This document shows, in pieces, positions 9,193-17,413 of a DNA stretch of 64,000 nt. A program made the translations under genes and the position numbers. Origin of the DNA: CBDFKF01 sp965248765 (GTDB lineage Bacteria; Pseudomonadota; Alphaproteobacteria; VGEJ01); assembly GCA_965248765.1 (NCBI GenBank), contig CBDFKF010000003.1, positions 248,001 to 312,000 on the forward strand. The letters run 5' to 3'. Every line of letters starts with the position of its first letter. Positions within the stretch are counted from its first letter, which is position 1. The notes under the pieces are model-generated. The model did not search any database. It saw only the letters and a list, made by a program, of their open reading frames with translations, and was not told where the DNA came from.

Positions 9193-10368
9193 ATGCGCCG
9201 GACAGAGCAGTTGCAGGGACTGAGATTGATGAAGTTCGAGGAGGTTTACGGCCGCACCCATCGGGGTTGCTTGAGCCAAGCCGAGGCGGCGGAGGTTCTC
9301 GGCGTTTCAGAGCGCACCTTCCGGCGCTGGCGCGACCGCTATGAGGCGGACGGCGCGGAAGGGCTCTACGATCGCCGTCTGGGCCGGGTCTCGGCGCGGC
9401 GCGCGGCGGTCGACGAGGTGACGGCGCTGTTGGCGCTGTTCGACACCCGCTACTGGGACTTCACCGCCAAGCACTTCCACGAGAAGCTGGTCGCGGACTA
9501 TGCCTTCAAGCGCAGCTACAACTGGGTGCGGCTGAGCTTGCAGGCCCATGGGCGAAGACGGGCGGCGCCCAGGCGCGGGGCGCACCGGCGCAAGCGGCCG
9601 CGCCGCGCGCTGCCCGGCATGATGCTGCATCAAGACGGCTCAAGCCACGCGTGGGTCCCCGATCAGTGGTGGGACCTGATCGTCACCATGGACGACACCA
9701 CCAGTGAGATCTACTCGGCCTTCTTCGTCGCCGAAGAGGGCACGATGTCGAGCTTTCAGGGGGTGTCCGAGGCGATCCGGGCCAAGGGGCTGTTCTGCTC
9801 GCTCTATGCCGACCGCGCCGGCCACTACTGGCACACCCCTGAGGCCGGCGGCACGGTCGACAAGGACAATCCGACCCAGTTCGGCCGCGCCCTGGCCCAG
9901 CTCGGCATCGAGCTGATCCCGGCCTACTCGCCCGAGGCAAGGGGGCGCTCGGAACGCATGTTCGCCACCCTGCAGAAGCGCCTGCCCCAGGAGCTCAGGC
10001 TCGCCGGCATCACCGACATGGCCCAGGCCAACCGCTTCCTCAAGGAGCTCTACCTGCCAGGCCACAACGCCCGCTTCGCGGTGCCGCCGGAAGCCGAGGG
10101 CACCGCCTTCGTGCCCTTCGCCGGTACCCTCGACGACATCCTCTGCGTGCAGCAGGAGCGCACCGTCTCCAACGACAACACCGTGCGCTACAAACGCCTG
10201 GTGCTGGCGATCCCGCCCGACCGCCATCGCCGCCACTACGTCAAGGCAAGGGTCCGGGTCCACGAATACCCCGACCGCACCCTCGCCGTCTTCCATGGGC
10301 CGCGCTGCCTGGCCCGATACCAGGCCGACGGATCGCCCATCAACACAAGCCACAGACAGGCCGCGTGA
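9193..10368 (+). CDS. ISNCY/IS1202-like DDE transposase
   Basis: 391-residue transposase. Residues about 20-60 form a helix-turn-helix (LSQAEAAEVLGVSERTFRRWRDRY). The RNase H-like core follows: first acidic site in LPGMMLHQDGSSH and the MDDTTSEIYSAFF block, second Asp in LYADRAGHYW, and Glu in YSPEARGRSERMFATLQ. It appears full length with no break. The start is probably this ATG, since the reading frame upstream lacks similarity. The gene is enclosed by the 20-bp direct repeats, so the element may still be active. Confidence 0.88.
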   Translation: MRRTEQLQGLRLMKFEEVYGRTHRGCLSQAEAAEVLGVSERTFRRWRDRYEADGAEGLYDRRLGRVSARRAAVDEVTALLALFDTRYWDFTAKHFHEKLVADYAFKRSYNWVRLSLQAHGRRRAAPRRGAHRRKRPRRALPGMMLHQDGSSHAWVPDQWWDLIVTMDDTTSEIYSAFFVAEEGTMSSFQGVSEAIRAKGLFCSLYADRAGHYWHTPEAGGTVDKDNPTQFGRALAQLGIELIPAYSPEARGRSERMFATLQKRLPQELRLAGITDMAQANRFLKELYLPGHNARFAVPPEAEGTAFVPFAGTLDDILCVQQERTVSNDNTVRYKRLVLAIPPDRHRRHYVKARVRVHEYPDRTLAVFHGPRCLARYQADGSPINTSHRQAA

Positions 10369-10385
10369 TCCGCTTCGACGCGACC

Positions 10386-10438
10386 GGCCAGTGGATAAGG
10401 GGACGGCCGCTCCGCGCCCGACCCCTTATCCACTGGCC
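10386..10438. terminator. Large perfect hairpin at the end of the IS
   Basis: Seventeen-base arms GGCCAGTGGATAAGGGG (10386-10402) and its exact complement (10422-10438), with a 19-base loop, lie 18 bases after the transposase stop. No T run follows, so it is not a classic Rho-independent terminator. It may block read-through or take part in transposition. Confidence 0.5.
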
Positions 10439-10480
10439 CAACAACCACAACTGAAGCGGTCAATTCAGTTTGTTCTCGAC

Positions 10481-10500
10481 AGCCTAGGTGGGCGCCGATG
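10481..10500 (+). repeat. Right copy of 20-bp direct repeat (target-site duplication)
   Basis: Exact copy of 9092-9111, directly after the TCTCGAC end of the element. Before insertion the two chromosomal sides would have joined here, in the gap between hyuA and the hemolysin-III-like gene. Confidence 0.85.
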
Positions 10501-10565
10501 GGTTCGCCGGCCGATCCTCAAGAATTGAGTCGCCGGCATCGGTGTGGGTGGCTACGCTGGGTGGG

Positions 10566-11234
10566 ATGGCAACACCCATCGCCGCGAAAAGCCCCCTCAC
10601 CTCGGAAGGTGCGGAATCGTTCCTCGAGGAGATGGCGAGCACGATCGTCCACGGCGTCGGGCTCGGGCTCAGTGTGCCCGCGCTCGTCGTTCTCGTCGTG
10701 TTGGCATCCAACGGCCAGGGCGCCGAGCCGATCGTCGCGGTATCGATCTACGGCAGCTGTCTGATCCTCCTCTATCTCGGATCGACGCTCTACCACGCGA
10801 TCTGGCATCACCAGACCAAGCGCGCCTTACTCGTCTTCGATCACTGTACGATCTTCCTATTGATCGCCGGCACCTACACGCCCGTGACCCTAATCGCGCT
10901 GCCGGAGCCCGTGGGGTGGTGGCTGTTCGGCCTGATCTGGGCGTTGGCTCTGTTCGGTATCGTGCGCGTGCTGGTGCGGCGCCACATGAAGCCGGCGGTC
11001 CTGCTCTATCTCACTATGGGGTGGCTTGGCGTGCTGTTCAGCGAGACGATCGTCGAGGCAATCGGCGCCGCGGGCGCGGCGCTTCTTCTCGCCGGTGGGA
11101 TCACCTACACCGTCGGCCTTGCCTTCTTCGGCTGGCGGCGGCTGCCGTTCAACCACGCGGTCTGGCACCTGTTCGTGGTTGGCGGCAGCGCATGTCATTT
11201 CTGCGCAATCGCCTTCTTCGCTCTTCCCGCTTAA
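10566..11234 (+). CDS. trhA: Hemolysin III family / TrhA-like seven-helix membrane protein
   Basis: 222-residue integral membrane protein of the hemolysin III (YqfA/TrhA, PAQR-related) family. Seven hydrophobic helices can be traced. Family histidine and acid sites are visible: GSTLYHAIWHH, VFDHCTIFLLIAGTYTP and HAVWHLFVVGGSACHFCAI. TrhA-type proteins sit in the inner membrane and have been linked to membrane energetics and fluidity; 'hemolysin' is a historical name. The ATG at 10566 is chosen because upstream codons look non-native. The IS1202-like element ends 66 bases upstream of the start codon's downstream repeat copy, so the promoter may be disrupted or supplied by the IS. Confidence 0.85.
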   Translation: MATPIAAKSPLTSEGAESFLEEMASTIVHGVGLGLSVPALVVLVVLASNGQGAEPIVAVSIYGSCLILLYLGSTLYHAIWHHQTKRALLVFDHCTIFLLIAGTYTPVTLIALPEPVGWWLFGLIWALALFGIVRVLVRRHMKPAVLLYLTMGWLGVLFSETIVEAIGAAGAALLLAGGITYTVGLAFFGWRRLPFNHAVWHLFVVGGSACHFCAIAFFALPA

Positions 11235-11253
11235 ACGCCGGAGCCTCGCCGCT

Positions 11254-12576
11254 CTACGATACAGCGGCCCGCCGATGCGCGGGCACGAACAGAGTTTCCA
11301 TCTCTCGACGCAGCGCCACTGCTGGCGATTCGGCGGCGGCCTCCACATCGGTCCAACCAACGACCTGGCCCGCGCCGACCGCGCGAACCAAACGCAGGCC
11401 GGCAGCGAGGCCGAGCGGCAACGCCCCACGCTGCAGCGAATCGGCGGCCGGCATCAGCCGGCCATAGACCGTGTAGCCGCCTTCGCCGTCGAGCGTCTCG
11501 CCCGCCGCCAAGTCGCGTTTGGCCGTTGCGACGACGTCGGCGCGGAAGTCCGTCGGGGTGCCGGTCGTCTCGCCGCGGAGTGCGACCGAGGCAATGCTGA
11601 TGCCAAGCTCAAGCCCGATCAGATGGTAGGGACGGTAGAGAGCGGCATACCGGCCCGAGGCGTCGGTCTTCAAACCGTACTCGGCGAAACAGCGCTGCGC
11701 GTAGTCGCCCGGCGCGGCGAAGGTCACGTAAACGCCCCACCGCAGATCGCCGGTGACCGGCGCGCCGTCACGCTCGAGGCTCGAGATCACCTCAACCGTG
11801 CCGGCGCGGTCGAGGATGCCGCCGTCCGCTGCCGGGATAAGCGTCGCGGCGAGCGCCTCGGCGCTACAGGGCGGAAAGGCGAGACCCTGCGACGGCGGTT
11901 CCAACCCCGTCGCGTTGGCCACGGCGGCCATCTCGATCGCCGATTTGGTGCCGTCGAGGAACGAATTGAACATGCGGGCGTTGTAATCTCCCGCGGCGAC
12001 CATTTCCGACTCGAAGCCGTAGTGGTCCCACACGGTCTCCGGTGTCGAGGCATGGTAGGCGGGCAAGTACTTGGTGCCCTTGCCGGCGCATACCACCTCA
12101 AAGCCGGCAGCCCGGGCCCAATCCACGAGCTCGCAGATCAATGCCGGTTGATCGCCGTAGGCGAGCGAATATAGCACGCCGGCCTCGTGCGCCCGACGGG
12201 CCAGAAGCGGTCCGACGAGGGCGTCGCCCTCGACCGTCACCATGACCACATGCCGGCCGGCGGCAAAGGCCGCGAGCGCGTGCGCCGCCCCTGCCGCGGG
12301 ATCGCCGGTCGCCTCGACCACCACGTCCAGGCCATCCTGCGCGATCAGTTCCCGTACGTCATCGGTTGCCGGGACCGCGTCGGTCGACCATCCGGCACGG
12401 CGTAACGCCGTGTGAATGCGCTCGGCCGAAAGGTCGGCGATGCCGATCAGCTTAAGACCCGGCGTCGTCAACGCCTGAGCTAGGAACATGGTGCCGAATT
12501 TGCCGGCGCCGATCAGACCGACACCGACTGGCCGACCGGCGGCGGCGCGCTCTTCAAGCAATCGGGCGAGGTTCAT
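11254..12576 (-). CDS. NAD(P)-binding oxidoreductase with C-terminal SAF-like domain (homoserine-dehydrogenase-like)
   Basis: 440-residue protein. The N terminus has a Rossmann dinucleotide-binding motif, VGVGLIGAGKFGTMF (about residues 17-31), followed by a Gfo/Idh/MocA or homoserine-dehydrogenase-like fold (VVVEATGDPAAGAAHALAAFAAGRHVV). The C-terminal part (AKRDLAAGETLDGEGGYTVYG) resembles a SAF domain, as in relatives often labelled 'FlgA-like'. The ATG at 12576 has a good ribosome site (GGGAG) and fits the family start. It is the last gene of a five-gene leftward operon with two SDRs, a GYD-like protein and KDPG aldolase, so a sugar-acid or polyol acid oxidoreductase is likely, but the substrate is not known. 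Confidence 0.75.
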   Translation of the reverse strand: MNLARLLEERAAAGRPVGVGLIGAGKFGTMFLAQALTTPGLKLIGIADLSAERIHTALRRAGWSTDAVPATDDVRELIAQDGLDVVVEATGDPAAGAAHALAAFAAGRHVVMVTVEGDALVGPLLARRAHEAGVLYSLAYGDQPALICELVDWARAAGFEVVCAGKGTKYLPAYHASTPETVWDHYGFESEMVAAGDYNARMFNSFLDGTKSAIEMAAVANATGLEPPSQGLAFPPCSAEALAATLIPAADGGILDRAGTVEVISSLERDGAPVTGDLRWGVYVTFAAPGDYAQRCFAEYGLKTDASGRYAALYRPYHLIGLELGISIASVALRGETTGTPTDFRADVVATAKRDLAAGETLDGEGGYTVYGRLMPAADSLQRGALPLGLAAGLRLVRAVGAGQVVGWTDVEAAAESPAVALRREMETLFVPAHRRAAVS

Positions 12577-12602
12577 CGTCGATCTCCCAGCGGCATCCGC
12601 CC

Positions 12603-13475
12603 CTATGCGGCGGGCGCCGCCATTGAAACGAGCCCGGTCATTTGCGCGCTCACGTCCCAAAGACGCCGGGCGATCTCGGCATCGTGCGATTGTGAGGTGG
12701 ACCGCGCCTCGCTCGTCCGTTCGTAATAGCGGCCCGAGACGCCTTCGAGTTCCGGCGCAAGCGCGAGCTTGACCAACCCCTCAGCCCCTTTGGCCGGGCT
12801 GATGAAGAACAGCGTCATCGGGAGGATCAAGGCGCGCGCAGGCCACGGCGTATTGTTGAAGATGCGGCTCGCCACGACACCAGGATGCACGCAGTTGGCG
12901 GTGACCGCGCGCCCGCTCAGCCGGCGCGCGAGCTCATAGGTAAACAGAATGTTGGCGAGCTTGGACTGGGCATAGGCGCCGAAGGCGCTCCACCGTTGCT
13001 CGCCCTGCAGGTCGTCGAAGTGAATGGTGCCGCTACGGTGCGCGGTCGAGGCCACCGTCACGATACGGGCCGGCCCGGCCGCTGCGAGTCGGTCCAGCAG
13101 GAGGTTGGTGAGCAGGAACGGCGCGAGATGGTTCACCGCCAAGATCGTCTCGATGCCGTCGAGCGCGAGCGTCCGCCGGCTCGTCACTAAGCCGGCGTTG
13201 TTGATGAGAAGGTCGAGCCGGTCACAGCGGGCGCACACCTCGTTGGCCACGCGTCGCACTTCGGTTTGCGAGGACAAATCAGCGATCAACAGTTCTACCC
13301 GGCCAAGGCCGGTGCGACGCTGCACCTCTTCGAACATAGCTTCGCTCCGCCGTCGGTCACGCCCGAGGAGCACGAGCCTGACGCCGCGTTCGGCGAGCTG
13401 GAGCGCGGCCGCGCGCCCGACACCTGAGCTCGCGCCGGTCAGTAGGCAGACCTTGTCGGTCACCTCACTGTGCAT
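12603..13475 (-). CDS. Short-chain dehydrogenase/reductase (retinol-dehydrogenase-like)
   Basis: 290-residue SDR. The cofactor site is LLTGASSGVGRAAA, the structural NNAG motif is in LLINNAGLV, and the catalytic pair is in AYAQSKLANI (YxxxK), with Ser in TVASTAHRSG. The long C-terminal tail and the 'ANCVHPGVV' block resemble retinol-dehydrogenase-like SDRs. The ATG at 13475 shares one base with the TGA of the preceding SDR gene, so the two are co-translated. The substrate is unknown. Confidence 0.85.
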   Translation of the reverse strand: MHSEVTDKVCLLTGASSGVGRAAALQLAERGVRLVLLGRDRRRSEAMFEEVQRRTGLGRVELLIADLSSQTEVRRVANEVCARCDRLDLLINNAGLVTSRRTLALDGIETILAVNHLAPFLLTNLLLDRLAAAGPARIVTVASTAHRSGTIHFDDLQGEQRWSAFGAYAQSKLANILFTYELARRLSGRAVTANCVHPGVVASRIFNNTPWPARALILPMTLFFISPAKGAEGLVKLALAPELEGVSGRYYERTSEARSTSQSHDAEIARRLWDVSAQMTGLVSMAAPAA

Positions 13476-14230
13476 CACCAGGCAGCCCAGCCGCCATCGA
13501 CCATTATGTTCACGCCGTGGACCGAGCGCGCATCGTCCGAGGCCAGGAACACCGCGGTGCCGACCATATCCTCGGCGGGCAGAAAGTCCTCGCCGGTCGG
13601 CGTTCGATAGCGCACCCGCTCGCACCACGCGGCGTTCGCCCGGAGATCCTCGTTCATCGGCGTGACGATGTTGCCAGGCGAGAGCGTATTGACGTTGATG
13701 CCGAACCGGGCGAGCTCGAGAGTGAGCGATTTGGTCAGCATGTTGAGGCCGCCCTTGCTCGCGCAATAAGGGGCGGAGTTAGGAAAGCCGCCGACACCGG
13801 CGATCGAGGACACGTTGATGATCTTGCCGCCGCCCTTGCGCTTGAACTCCGGAATAACCGCGCGGGCGAGGAAAAACGGCGCCTTGAGATTGAGATCGAT
13901 ATGGTCGTCCCAGTCCTCTTCGGTGTTTTCCTCGACCAGCTTGGTGCGAATGATCGCGGCGTTGTTCACCAGGATGTCGACCGTGCCGAAGGTCTCGATC
14001 ACCGTGGCGACGACGCGTTCGACCTCCGCGACCTGCCGAATGTCGGCTTGAACGTGTATGGCGTGTCCGCCAGCCGCCTCGATCTCCGCTTCAACCGCGC
14101 GCGCCGTCGCGACATTGGCGAGATTGACGATCGCGACCTTGGCCCCCTCGGCCGCGTACCTCTTGGCTATCGCCGCCCCGATCCCTTGCGCGCCGCCGGT
14201 TACGATCGCGATCCGATCCTCGAGCTTCAT
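13475..14230 (-). CDS. SDR family oxidoreductase (FabG-like)
   Basis: 251-residue classical SDR. It has IVTGGAQGIGAAIA (cofactor), DILVNNAAI, Ser in INVSSIAGV, YCASK (catalytic Tyr and Lys near 152/156) and the C-terminal VNIMVDGGWAAW seen in sugar or polyol dehydrogenases. In this operon it probably oxidises a sugar, lactol or sugar acid upstream of the KDG pathway. It lies 9 bases after the GYD-like gene and overlaps the next SDR by one base. Confidence 0.87.
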   Translation of the reverse strand: MKLEDRIAIVTGGAQGIGAAIAKRYAAEGAKVAIVNLANVATARAVEAEIEAAGGHAIHVQADIRQVAEVERVVATVIETFGTVDILVNNAAIIRTKLVEENTEEDWDDHIDLNLKAPFFLARAVIPEFKRKGGGKIINVSSIAGVGGFPNSAPYCASKGGLNMLTKSLTLELARFGINVNTLSPGNIVTPMNEDLRANAAWCERVRYRTPTGEDFLPAEDMVGTAVFLASDDARSVHGVNIMVDGGWAAW

Positions 14231-14239
14231 GGAATAGTC

Positions 14240-14518
14240 TCAGGCGCGCGCGCAGGCGGCATCGAACTCCGGTTTGGCGAAGGCCGTCATCGTCTTCATG
14301 CGAGCGATGCCCTCCTTGGCGATCCAAATGGAATAGGCGAGCACCGCCTGGGGGTCGTCGCATTCGACGATCTCGATGAAGTCGAACTCGCCCTGGGTGT
14401 AATAAATCGATTCGATGGTGATGCCGAGCTCCTCGAGCTTCGGGGCGACGAGCTTCCATCTGTCCTCGGTGCGGGTCGCCCAGGTCGCATCGACGGTGCC
14501 GTAGTAGATGTACTTCAT
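14240..14518 (-). CDS. GYD-domain-like small protein
   Basis: 92-residue single-domain protein that fits the GYD/dimeric alpha-beta-barrel small proteins (core DFIEIVECDDPQAVLAYSIW). No catalytic motif is evident. Its ATG overlaps the stop of the KDPG aldolase gene by four bases (ATGA), which indicates operon membership. Related small barrels occur beside catabolic enzymes, sometimes as mutarotase-like or sensing proteins; a function is not assigned. Confidence 0.7.
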   Translation of the reverse strand: MKYIYYGTVDATWATRTEDRWKLVAPKLEELGITIESIYYTQGEFDFIEIVECDDPQAVLAYSIWIAKEGIARMKTMTAFAKPEFDAACARA

Positions 14519-15159
14519 GACGTGCTCCCTCCTGTTCGGTCTTTGACGTGGGTCATCGTGGCCGCCGCTCTTTCAGTGATCTTCGCCCACGCATGCTTGC
14601 GGATCAGCGCTTCTGGCGCTGGCCACGAGCCGCCTACCGTCACTACATTGGGCAGAACAAGATAGTCGGTGAAGTTATCCGGGCCGAGCCCTCCGGTAGG
14701 GCAGAAGCGAACCGTCGGAAACGGGCCAGCCAGGGCTCGAAGCGCCGCGATGCCGCCTGCCGGCTCGGCCGGGAAGAACTTCATCGCCGTCAAACCAAGG
14801 TCGAGTGCCCGCATGATGTCAGTAGCGGTCGTGACTCCGGGCAGGTAAGGCATCGCGGCATCGCGGCACGCCGCGGCCACGGCATCGCTCAAACCCGGAC
14901 TGACAACGAAGCGGGCTCCGGCCTCGGCTGCCTGCCGCACGCCTTCGGCCCCAAGCACCGTACCGGCGCCGGCGATCACTCCGTCGATCCCGGCGACCGC
15001 CCGGATCGCCGCTAGCGCCTCCGATGTTCGCAGCGTGATCTCGAGTGCCCGCAGACCGCCTGCTTTGAGCGCTTCTGCAAGCGGCGCCGCGTCCTCCGAG
15101 CTGGCGATCGTGAGCACCGGTAGCACCGGTCCCAGTTCCAGAATCTCGTCGATCGTCAC
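14515..15159 (-). CDS. eda: 2-dehydro-3-deoxy-phosphogluconate (KDPG/KDPGal) aldolase
   Basis: 214-residue class I aldolase of the Eda/DgoA family, cleaving 2-keto-3-deoxy-6-phospho-sugar acids to pyruvate and glyceraldehyde-3-phosphate. The conserved Glu is in LEITLRT, the GAGTVL block is present, and the Schiff-base Lys is in TAMKFFPAE. The GTG at 15159 is preferred because GGAGGGAGG sits 8-9 bases upstream and the length then matches the family; a TTG at 15180 is the alternative. It is the first gene of the leftward operon, divergent from the KDG kinase at 15254, so both halves of the pathway could share one control region (15160-15253). Confidence 0.88.
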   Translation of the reverse strand: MTIDEILELGPVLPVLTIASSEDAAPLAEALKAGGLRALEITLRTSEALAAIRAVAGIDGVIAGAGTVLGAEGVRQAAEAGARFVVSPGLSDAVAAACRDAAMPYLPGVTTATDIMRALDLGLTAMKFFPAEPAGGIAALRALAGPFPTVRFCPTGGLGPDNFTDYLVLPNVVTVGGSWPAPEALIRKHAWAKITERAAATMTHVKDRTGGSTS

Positions 15160-15253
15160 GGCGGGACCTCCCTCCGTCAACCAGGCACACGGTTGCTAAG
15201 GTGGCACGCACCGTATCATATCAGTGGTCCTCTGCTCTCGGTTGGAAGGCCCC

Positions 15254-16213
15254 ATGACACAACGCGTTGCCGCCATCGGCGAATGCATGATCGAGCTGCA
15301 TGAGGAGGCGCCGGGTCGGCTCGTCCAGGGCTTCGGTGGGGATACGCTGAACGTCGCCGTCTACCTCGCACGCTGTGCGGCGGGCGATGGGGTCCGGGTC
15401 GATTATGTGACGGCGCTCGGCGACGATCCGTTCAGTGATGCCATGGTGGCCGCCTGGGACGCGGAAGGCCTTGGCACCGAGACGGTGCAGCGCCTTCCCG
15501 GCAAGCTTCCCGGCCTTTACATCATCCGAACCGATTCAGCCGGTGAGCGGTCTTTCCACTACTGGCGGCGGGAGTCAGCGGCGCGGTCGGTCCTTCAGGC
15601 GCCGCAGGCCCGAGCGCTGATGGGCCGGCTCGCCGCCTACGACCTCCTGTATCTCTCCGGCATCAGCATGGCGATCCTCGATCACGATGGCCGTCGCGAG
15701 ATGATCGCTCTGCTCGATGCCGCCCGTGCCAGGGGCGCGCGCATCGCCTTCGACAACAACTATCGTCCCGACCTCTGGGGCGGAGTCGCCAAGGCGCGTG
15801 AGGTTCTGAGTGCCGCCTGGCAGCGCACCGACATCGCGCTGCCGGGTGCCGCGGATGCCGCCCGCCTGTACGCCGACCGCGATGCCGCGGCGACGGCCGA
15901 ACGGTTGCGCGCGCTCGGAGTTGGCGAGGTCGCGGTCAAGCGCGGGCCTCAGCCCGCGCTCGTCGCTTACGGCGACGAACTGATCGAGGTGCCGGTCGAG
16001 ACGGCGGTGGCGGTGGTCGATACCACTGCGGCGGGCGATTCTTTCAACGGCGCGTACCTGGCGGCGCGGCTGACCGGCGCCAACCCGCGCGAGGCGGCGC
16101 GTGCCGGGCATGCACTCGCCGGTATCGTCGTTCAACACCGCGGTGCGATCATCCCCCGCGACGCGATGCCGTCTCCGCCAGTGCGTCAGGTCGGCAGCGG
16201 TGGGGTGCGATAG
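15254..16213 (+). CDS. kdgK: PfkB-family sugar kinase, probable 2-keto-3-deoxygluconate kinase
   Basis: 319-residue ribokinase/PfkB-family kinase. The N-terminal IGECMIEL and GGDTLNVAVYLAR match KDG kinases. The C-terminal signature DTTAAGDSFNGAYLAA holds the catalytic Asp and anion hole. It would phosphorylate KDG to KDPG, the substrate of the aldolase encoded divergently next door. A GGAAGG ribosome site precedes the ATG. Its last 28 bases overlap the end of the convergent dehydratase gene. Confidence 0.88.
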   Translation: MTQRVAAIGECMIELHEEAPGRLVQGFGGDTLNVAVYLARCAAGDGVRVDYVTALGDDPFSDAMVAAWDAEGLGTETVQRLPGKLPGLYIIRTDSAGERSFHYWRRESAARSVLQAPQARALMGRLAAYDLLYLSGISMAILDHDGRREMIALLDAARARGARIAFDNNYRPDLWGGVAKAREVLSAAWQRTDIALPGAADAARLYADRDAAATAERLRALGVGEVAVKRGPQPALVAYGDELIEVPVETAVAVVDTTAAGDSFNGAYLAARLTGANPREAARAGHALAGIVVQHRGAIIPRDAMPSPPVRQVGSGGVR

Positions 16214-17367
16214 AGGACCTCGCCACCGACCGCGATCTCGGCCTCCACCAGATAGCGCCCCATCGCGGTGTAGTCGAGTGCGACGCCGAGCCCGGGCCCT
16301 TCGGGCAGGTGCAGGAGCCCATCGGCATCGGGGGTGAGGCGCGTCCGGCTCATCTCGGCGGCGACCGGCTTGGGGTCGACCGGGTACTCGCAAATGTCAT
16401 GATCGGCGAGGCCGGCGTAGGGCTGGAGCGAGGCGCTGAGGGCGAGGTCGGAGGTGAAGGTATGGTTAACAAACTTAACACCACGGGCGGCCGCATAATC
16501 GGCGATGCGCTTGGCCGGGCTGATGCCGCCGATGCGTCCGGCATCGATCTGGATGAAGCCGAGGCCGGCATGATCGATCATGGTCTTGGCGAGAAAGTAG
16601 TCGTGGCAGCCCTCGCCTCCTGCGAGCTTTACCGAAGATGTTTTCAACGACAATGTGTAATAGGCGTCGAGCGCGCCGGACACGAACGGCTCCTCGAGCC
16701 ACATCGCCCCGGCAGCCTCGAGCGCCGGCAGGCGCGCCGCCGCCGCTTGCCCATCGTCGAGCCACACCGTGCCGGCATCGATCAGCAGGATGCCCTCGGG
16801 GCCGAGGCCGGCGCGCGCCGCCTCGAGCTGGGCCGCATCGGCAGCCACCGAGCCGGTGCCGAACGGCGCCCAGCCGAACTTGACGGCACGAAAGCCGGCC
16901 GCGCGCGAGCGGCGCGCCTGGGCCTCGGTCGCCTCAGGGGTCGCGCCAAAGAGCTGCGAGGCGTAGGGCAACTTCGGATGCGCCCGGTCGTAGCCGAGCA
17001 AGCGCCATACCGGCTCGCCCAGGCGCTTGCCGAGGAGATCCCACAGCGCGATGTCGATGCCCGACAGGGTGTGGTCGGCCTGGAGGAGATCGAGACTCTG
17101 CTGGCGCACGAGATCGCCGATACGACCGATGTCGGCGGGCTCGTCGAGGCGCTGGCCCAGCACCGAGTCCGAGACCGGCCGGCAGGCGCCGTGCGAGCGC
17201 GGGCAGACGAAGCTCGCGATCGAGACCAGCGGTGCGGCCTCGCACTCGCCCCAGCCCTCGTGGCCACCGGCCCGCACGCGCACCACCAGCGCGTCCTGGC
17301 TACCGTCGACCGCCTCGGTCACCTCCGGCATCGCCAGGTAGAAGAAATCGACCGTTTCGATCTTCAT
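16186..17367 (-). CDS. Enolase-superfamily sugar-acid dehydratase (mandelate racemase/MLE subgroup)
   Basis: 393-residue enolase-superfamily protein: capping domain plus modified TIM barrel. Metal ligands are Asp in LLIDAGTVW, Glu in MWLEEPFVS and Glu in LAGGEGCH. The KxK-type region is AVKFGWAPFG, and the His-Asp pair lies in IQIDAGRIGG and KFVNHTF. This layout suits acid-sugar dehydratases, which would make KDG for the kinase and aldolase next door; the acid sugar itself cannot be specified. The ATG at 17367 (MKIETVDFFYLA) is chosen because the longer frame overlaps the divergent amidohydrolase. The 46 bases between the two starts must hold both promoters. Confidence 0.85.
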   Translation of the reverse strand: MKIETVDFFYLAMPEVTEAVDGSQDALVVRVRAGGHEGWGECEAAPLVSIASFVCPRSHGACRPVSDSVLGQRLDEPADIGRIGDLVRQQSLDLLQADHTLSGIDIALWDLLGKRLGEPVWRLLGYDRAHPKLPYASQLFGATPEATEAQARRSRAAGFRAVKFGWAPFGTGSVAADAAQLEAARAGLGPEGILLIDAGTVWLDDGQAAAARLPALEAAGAMWLEEPFVSGALDAYYTLSLKTSSVKLAGGEGCHDYFLAKTMIDHAGLGFIQIDAGRIGGISPAKRIADYAAARGVKFVNHTFTSDLALSASLQPYAGLADHDICEYPVDPKPVAAEMSRTRLTPDADGLLHLPEGPGLGVALDYTAMGRYLVEAEIAVGGEVLYRTPPLPT

Positions 17368-17413
17368 GGGTGCTAACCTAATGGGAACGAACCAAGATCC
17401 AGGAGGGTGCGCC

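Larger units (their letters stand above)
9111..10480 (+). mobile_element. IS1202-like (ISNCY group) insertion sequence with long target duplication
   Basis: About 1.37 kb element carrying one DDE transposase. Both sides are flanked by the same exact direct repeat, AGCCTAGGTGGGCGCCGATG, at 9092-9111 and 10481-10500. The ends show a weak inverted match beginning GTC followed by an AACA block (left GTCACTAACACAC, right end read inward GTCGAGAACAAAC). IS1202-type elements are known for unusually long target duplications, which agrees with the 19-20 bp seen here. The one-base uncertainty at the left border comes from a shared G. Confidence 0.8.
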
